Below are positions 42,176 to 46,561 of a DNA stretch of 46,561 bases, piece after piece. Numbering within the stretch: the first letter of the stretch is position 1; every line of letters starts with the position of its first letter. Where the stretch lies: NCBI GenBank assembly GCA_032718475.1, contig JAUCBJ010007548.1, forward strand, positions 1 to 46,561. The letters run 5' to 3'. Both the position numbers and the translations under genes were made by a program. Source of the DNA: Nemertoderma westbladi (Eukaryota; Xenacoelomorpha; Nemertodermatida; Nemertodermatidae). The notes under the pieces are model-generated. The model was given only the letters and a program-made list of their open reading frames with translations, was not told where the DNA came from and ran no database searches.

Positions 42176-42968
42176 TTGCACTTAAACGCACGATCTCTGC
42201 TTCCAAAACTTTCCGAAATTCGTATTTTAATCAATAAATCCAACCCAGCAGTTTTAACAATCTCTGAAACTTGGCTCGATGATAGTGTTTCTGATGGAGA
42301 AATTTATATTGATAATTACGTAGTTTTACGTAAGGATAGGGACAGACACGGTGGTGGTGTCTGTACTTACATTCGATGTGATTTAGCTTTTAATCGTAGG
42401 GAAGATTTAGAGACTTGTGACGAAGTTTTACTGGTGGAACTTTTACTTCCTAAAACTAAACCTATTTTAATCGGTACTTTATATCGGCCCCCTAAACAAT
42501 CAGATTTTTTGCAAAATTTTGAAAATACAATTTTATGTAATCTTAGGTCAGACTGTGAAATATATTTCTTAGGTGATTTTAATATCTGTTACCATCACAA
42601 AGCATCCCCCATCTGTAAACAGTACCAAAGTATTTTAAATTTGTTTGGTTTAAAACAAATTATTCGAGATTCTACCAGAATTACCAGTAAAACTTCTACT
42701 TTACTAGATCACATCCTTTGTAATAATACCGATATTATTTCTCAATCTGGGGTTTTACCTATAGGTCTAAGCGATCATTTTATAGTTTTTTGCACAAGAA
42801 AGACACAAAAATCTTTTTTCGGGGATCATAAAACAGTAACAGTTAGGTCTATGAAAAATTACAGCAAGGAACGCTTTTTAAGTTTGTTAGTTAATTCTGA
42901 CTGGGAACCCTGTTTTAAGGCCGCTGACATTAACCTTGCGTACACTGTTTTTAAAGATATCTTTTTAA
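42176..42968 (+). CDS. LINE ORF2, endonuclease domain (to the MITE insertion)
   Basis: An APE-type endonuclease that nicks target DNA to prime reverse transcription. Motifs in order: HLNARSL at the start, SETWLD with the catalytic Glu (42262-42279), RHGGGVC, IGTLYRPP, FLGDFN with Asp/Asn (about 42568), LLDHI and LSDHF with the final Asp-His (about 42767). The frame is open upstream to the TAA at 42140. No ATG lies near, so the translation start is unclear: TTG at 42176 is only a convenient point, and the real start may be non-ATG, upstream, or lost. Beyond 42968 the frame runs into the MITE and is not LINE sequence. Confidence 0.9.
42965..42968. repeat. TTAA target-site duplication, left
   Basis: Matches TTAA at 44522-44525; the LINE frame is continuous if one copy is counted. 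Confidence 0.9.
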
Positions 42969-42981
42969 CCCTATTAAACCC

Positions 42982-43007
42982 GGGGGGGGGTCAATATGAC
43001 CCCCCCC
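42982..43007. repeat. Subterminal G/C hairpin, left MITE end
   Basis: Nine G, TCA, ATA, TGA, eight C: an 11-bp or longer stem. The same structure is at 44455-44484 near the right end, where the C arm is interrupted by one T. Confidence 0.8.
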
Positions 43008-43189
43008 GTGGTTTTTTCATTATAATTCTGAAACAAAAGCAGTTGGGAATCTGAACTTTTATGACTTTTCCTAAAAATCTATTGTCTTCCTAGTATTGAA
43101 AACCGTTTTCAAAAATATTGGGTACTTTTCGAGTTATAGCACCATTTTTTAACCCTACTTTTGGCACTTTTTTTGAGACGTTTTTTGAA

Positions 43190-44010
43190 AATTACATTTC
43201 ATTAAATATGAATTGTAACATCTCTATTTTTGATTTACACCGGTTTTTTGGTGTTAGAAATTTGATGGAATTCATATAAATTGATTTAGAAATTTCAAAC
43301 TTGTTTTTTTCGGTGGGTGCCAAATTTTGGTGCCAGCACCAAATTTCGAAATAAGTCAATTTTGTAAATTGATCGTTTGAAACTTGTTTTTTACGCAATT
43401 GGGGTTTTTTGGGTTTCTGGATTCGATGAAATATATACGAGTTGCACCAAGCGTATCAAACTTGTATTTTTCGGTGCTGTGTGCAAATTTTGGTGCTAGC
43501 ACGAAATTTTGAAAATCCATTCAATAGATAAAATTGCTTGTGACAATTTATTTCTTGCGTTTTAGAGGTTTATGGCTGTTCTGAATTTAATGGAAAATAT
43601 AATTATCTATCTAGACATCTCAAACTTGTATTTTTCGGATGTGGGTGCAAAATTTGGTGCTAGCACCAAATTTTGAAAACCATCAAATATATCAATTGAT
43701 TGTGTCACCTTGTTTCTTGCGTTATACGGGTTTGTGATGGTTCTGAATTCAATGGAATCAGTAAAAATTTCATAAGAGTTCTCAAACTTGTATTTTTCGC
43801 CGGTGGGTGAAAATTGTTGTGCCAGCACCAAATTTTGGAAAATATGCAAATTGATAAGTAGATAGTATCACCTTGTTTCTTGCGTTATACGGGTTTATGA
43901 GGGTCCTGAATACGATGGAATCAATAAAAACAGCACTGGACATCGCAAACTTGTACTTTTTGGTGATGGGTACGAAATTTGGTGCTAGCACCAAAATTTG
44001 CCAAATTACG
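43190..44010. repeat. Five ~163-bp tandem repeats, each with a TTTGGTGC(T/C)AGCACCAAA palindrome
   Basis: Palindrome centres lie near 43335, 43498, 43662, 43824 and 43987, spacing 162-164 bp. The third is a perfect 26-bp palindrome (43649-43674). Each is preceded by a CAAACTTGTATTTTTCGG-like segment. The units are clearly diverged, so the array is old relative to the insertion. Confidence 0.85.
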
Positions 44011-44454
44011 CCGAAAAATACAAGTAGCAATGATCTGGCATATTAGAAATGTATTCCATTAGAATCAGCGCCCTCGAAAACCTGAAAATGTGAATTTATA
44101 GCATCGTATAAGTGAATTACAAATTTTGTGTTCTAACTGAAAAGTGCTGGTTACTTGTTTTTTTCATTTTTTTCCTACGCAGAGAGGACTAAACAGCCAT
44201 TTATAGTAATCATATCATTTTTTAATGTTTTCCAATGTATTTTGCACCCCAGAAAACCTGTATTGAAAACTAATTAGCCGAAAATGTAACTTTCAAATTT
44301 GGTGAAAATTGTGCACTACTTGTAATTTTGGTGCTGCAATATAACCACCCCAGTACATTTTTTCGAAATTTTTTTTTTTCGGTCGGATCCAGACAAGTGA
44401 TACCTACGTACAAACAAAAAATCAGACGTTTTCGTAAATATTTGTAGATTTTAG

Positions 44455-44484
44455 AGGGGGGGGGTCAATATGACCCCTCCCCGG
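44455..44484. repeat. Subterminal G/C hairpin, right MITE end
   Basis: GGGGTCAATATGACCCC core, in the same orientation as at the left end; being nearly self-inverse it also counts as part of the inverted ends. Confidence 0.8.
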
Positions 44485-44521
44485 TATTTGTACAACATTT
44501 TATAGCCCGGTACTAATAGGG

Positions 44522-44525
44522 TTAA
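44522..44525. repeat. TTAA target-site duplication, right
   Basis: Partner of 42965-42968. Confidence 0.9.
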
Positions 44526-46561
44526 AGGCACTTAATACTGTAGCACCAATTAAAGAAATTAGTCTTAAACAACGCACTGAGCCCTGGATGACCTCGGGTA
44601 TTCTTAGTAATATCAGAGAAAGAGATAACTATTTGTATAAATTTAGGAAATACCGTGTTTTAGCTGATTATAATAATTACTGCAAATATAGAAACCTTGT
44701 CCAACGGGAAATAAAAAAAGCTAAATCTGAATATTTGTACAACAAAATAAGTGAGAATAAAGATAATCCTAAAAGTCTATGGTCTACCCTAAAATCTGTA
44801 GGTTATAAAAACCTCAAATCTAAATCGAATATTGTTCTGCAAGATAACGGTGAGCTGATTCATGATCATACTCTAGTTAGTAATTTATTTAATAATTATT
44901 TTACTAATGTTGCCTCTAATTTAGTTAAGAAATTACCGTTATCAAGTAATAAATATAGTATAGGGTCCGAAACTCTAAAAAATTTTTATTTAGAAAAGTT
45001 ACAAAATTCAGAAAAGTTATTTTTAAAACCCGTTTCTGAGGATTTCGTTTTTAAAAATCTACTTAGCCTATCAGCCTCAAAAAGTACCGGTCTAGATCTA
45101 ATACCTGCCCGTTTTCTTAAGGATGGTGCTGAAGTACTTAAAGTGCCTATTACTTTTATTATTAATTACTCTATCGTAGATAATGTAGTACCAGACGAAC
45201 TGAAATTAGCTAAGGTTGTTCCTCTGTATAAAAAGAATAGTAAAGTAGAACCCTGTAATTACAGACCTGTTAGTATCTTAAGTATTGTATCTAAAATTCT
45301 AGAACGTTCTGTTTTTCTACAGCTGGAGGCACATCTTAGTAGGCTAAATCTGATCTATGAACTTCAGTCCGGTTTTCGTAAATCATATTCTACAGACACC
45401 TGCCTTATTAACTTAACTGATACAATTAGATGTAATAACGCAAAGGGTTTATATACCGGTATGGTAATGTTGGACCTACAAAAGGCTTTCGATACTGTAG
45501 ATCACGAAATTCTGCTTGGTAAGTTAGGCCTGATGGGTGTAGGTTCTATAGACTGGTTCAAGTCCTACCTGTCAGACAGAGGTCAAACTGTAGTCATTAG
45601 CAAATCGCTGTCTACTGTACAAGAGATTACCTGTGGTGTACCGCAAGGTAGTATATTAGGTCCTCTGCTTTTTGTATGCTATGTAAATGATATGATAAGT
45701 AGTATAGATCCCGATTTTAAACTCATTTTATATGCCGACGACAGTGCTCTTATTTTCTCTCATAAAGATCCTATCCATATTTCCCAAAAGTTAAGTGCAG
45801 TTCTAGAATCCTGTAATGAGTGGTTGGTTGATAATAAGCTATCCATTCACTACGGTAAAACTGAAAGTATTTTGTTTGGTTCCAAAAGAAAGTTAAAGAA
45901 GGTAACTAAGTTTGAAGTCACTAGTAATGGACATAAGATTGAAAATAAAAAGGAAGTTAAATATTTAGGCGCCACATTGGATAACTGCTTATCAGGAGAA
46001 AGTACAGTGAAAAATATTTTCTCGAAAGTTAACAGTAGGCTTAGGTTTCTATACAGAAATAAAAATAGTTTGAACACCGACTCCCGCAAGTTACTTTGCT
46101 CTTCTTTAATACAGTGTCACATGGACTATGCGTGCTCTTCTTGGTATGAAGGCTTAACCAAACAGCTTAAATGTAAATTACAAGTAGCTCAGAATAAAGT
46201 AGTACGATTTATTAAAGACTACAAACCTAGGCACCACCTAACTCCAGATGACTTTTCTGAATCTGGACTACTTAACTTAGATAGTAGAGTTAAGCAGCTA
46301 CGCCTTAACCATGTGCATAAAGTGTATAATGGTAAATGTCCCAATTACCTAAAACAAAAATTCAACAGAGTACGCGATACACACTCTTACAGTACCAGAG
46401 CTAGTGCTTCAAACTTCTACCTCCCGAATTGTAAATCCTTTGAATCTGATACTTTCTTTTTTAACGGCATAAAAAATTGGAACGCTCTGCCTAATGAAAT
46501 TAAAAACCTAAATAATCAACATTCTTTTAAATCTGCAGTTAAATCTCATCTCCGTGTGCAA
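44525..46561 (+). CDS. LINE ORF2, reverse transcriptase domain (partial, open at window end)
   Basis: Continues the endonuclease frame directly after the second TTAA and stays open for 679 codons to the last base. A linker with EPWMT and a Lys-rich helix comes first. Then come the polymerase motifs: [48 protein letters not shown] with the first catalytic Asp (about 45475-45508), [14 protein letters not shown] (about 45631-45675), YADD at 45731-45742, and KTESILFG. The C-terminal part includes NALPNEIK near 46480, a usual feature near the end of CR1/L2-like proteins. Only a few codons are probably missing. Confidence 0.92.

Larger units (their letters stand above)
42969..44521. mobile_element. 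piggyBac-like MITE inserted in the LINE, TTAA duplication
   Basis: 1553 bp, flanked by TTAA at 42965-42968 and 44522-44525. The ends are CCCTATTA and TAATAGGG. TTAA plus CCC-starting inverted ends is the piggyBac pattern. Just inside each end is a hairpin of G(n)TCA, loop ATA, TGAC(n). The interior is a five-fold repeat of about 163 bp. No transposase; only chance minus-strand frames of 68-82 codons from the repeat. Insert plus one TTAA is 1557 bp, a multiple of three, but the MITE contains stops, so the LINE protein is cut. Confidence 0.88.
42143..46561 (+). mobile_element. CR1/L2-type LINE, split by a MITE, runs off the window
   Basis: An apurinic-type endonuclease (42176-42968) and a reverse transcriptase with C-terminal part (44525-46561), interrupted by the 1553-bp MITE at 42969-44521. 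Apart from the MITE no stop or frameshift was seen over more than 900 codons, so the LINE was recently active. The 5' end is uncertain. The 3' end lies outside. Confidence 0.9.

Noticed and set aside
43192-44030. Minus-strand frames of 68-82 codons with related sequences
   Set aside because: They arise from the 163-bp repeat, whose period is not kept to a multiple of three; no common frame is maintained.

Overview
This window looks like repeat-rich nuclear DNA from an animal, probably a marine invertebrate. The evidence is BEL/Pao and CR1/L2-type retroelements, several tRNA-derived SINEs, terminal-inverted-repeat (TIR) elements nested in one another, a long minisatellite, AT-rich spacers, and frequent TAGGCCTA and TACCGGTA words. 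There are no bacterial-style operons, ribosome binding sites or CRISPR arrays. The species cannot be named from the sequence. The frequent GTAGGCCTAC words and SINE types recall echinoderm-like genomes, which is only an impression.

Region 1 (1-24223) is mostly one very large BEL/Pao LTR retrotransposon on the minus strand, followed by the start of a second copy. Reading from high to low coordinates, the main copy (B) has a long LTR/leader (24223 to about 20400), gag (20396-18003) and an unrelated 2.9 kb insertion (15064-18002). Then come the rest of gag, protease, reverse transcriptase, RNase H, integrase and a DUF5641-like tail (15057-9391), about 3 kb with degraded extra reading frames ending in a basic tail (7820-6456), a purine run, and a second LTR starting TG at 6377. 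Directly after that LTR lies a second gag (2112-1, copy A) that leaves the window. The arrangement LTR-internal-LTR-internal suggests a tandem, LTR-sharing pair. The LTR/leader block is unusually long (about 3.8-4.2 kb) and is built of nested tandem repeats whose copy number differs between the two copies. Copy B is dead: gag has two stops and pol has three in-frame TGA stops.

Region 2 (24224-37900) is a patchwork. It holds two 3' ends of a LINE, a 1.9 kb TIR element with a TTA duplication and a broken Cys-rich coding segment, a poly-G-ended TTAA element, a 306-bp MITE, and two short elements in which a tRNA-like core sits between inverted arms. It also holds at least four tRNA-derived SINE-like units. 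The one likely host gene is at 28028-28657: an intact 209-codon frame for a secreted, ten-cysteine, probably GPI-anchored protein of unknown family.

Region 3 (37904-40855) is a 20-bp minisatellite of about 147 units with visible higher-order duplication.

Region 4 (40856-46561) holds a short coding-like stretch and a CR1/L2-type LINE with endonuclease and reverse transcriptase. The LINE is split by a 1553-bp piggyBac-like MITE flanked by TTAA. The LINE frame resumes exactly after the second TTAA, so the LINE was apparently intact when it was hit. The MITE carries hairpins just inside both ends and five palindromes at about 163-bp spacing.
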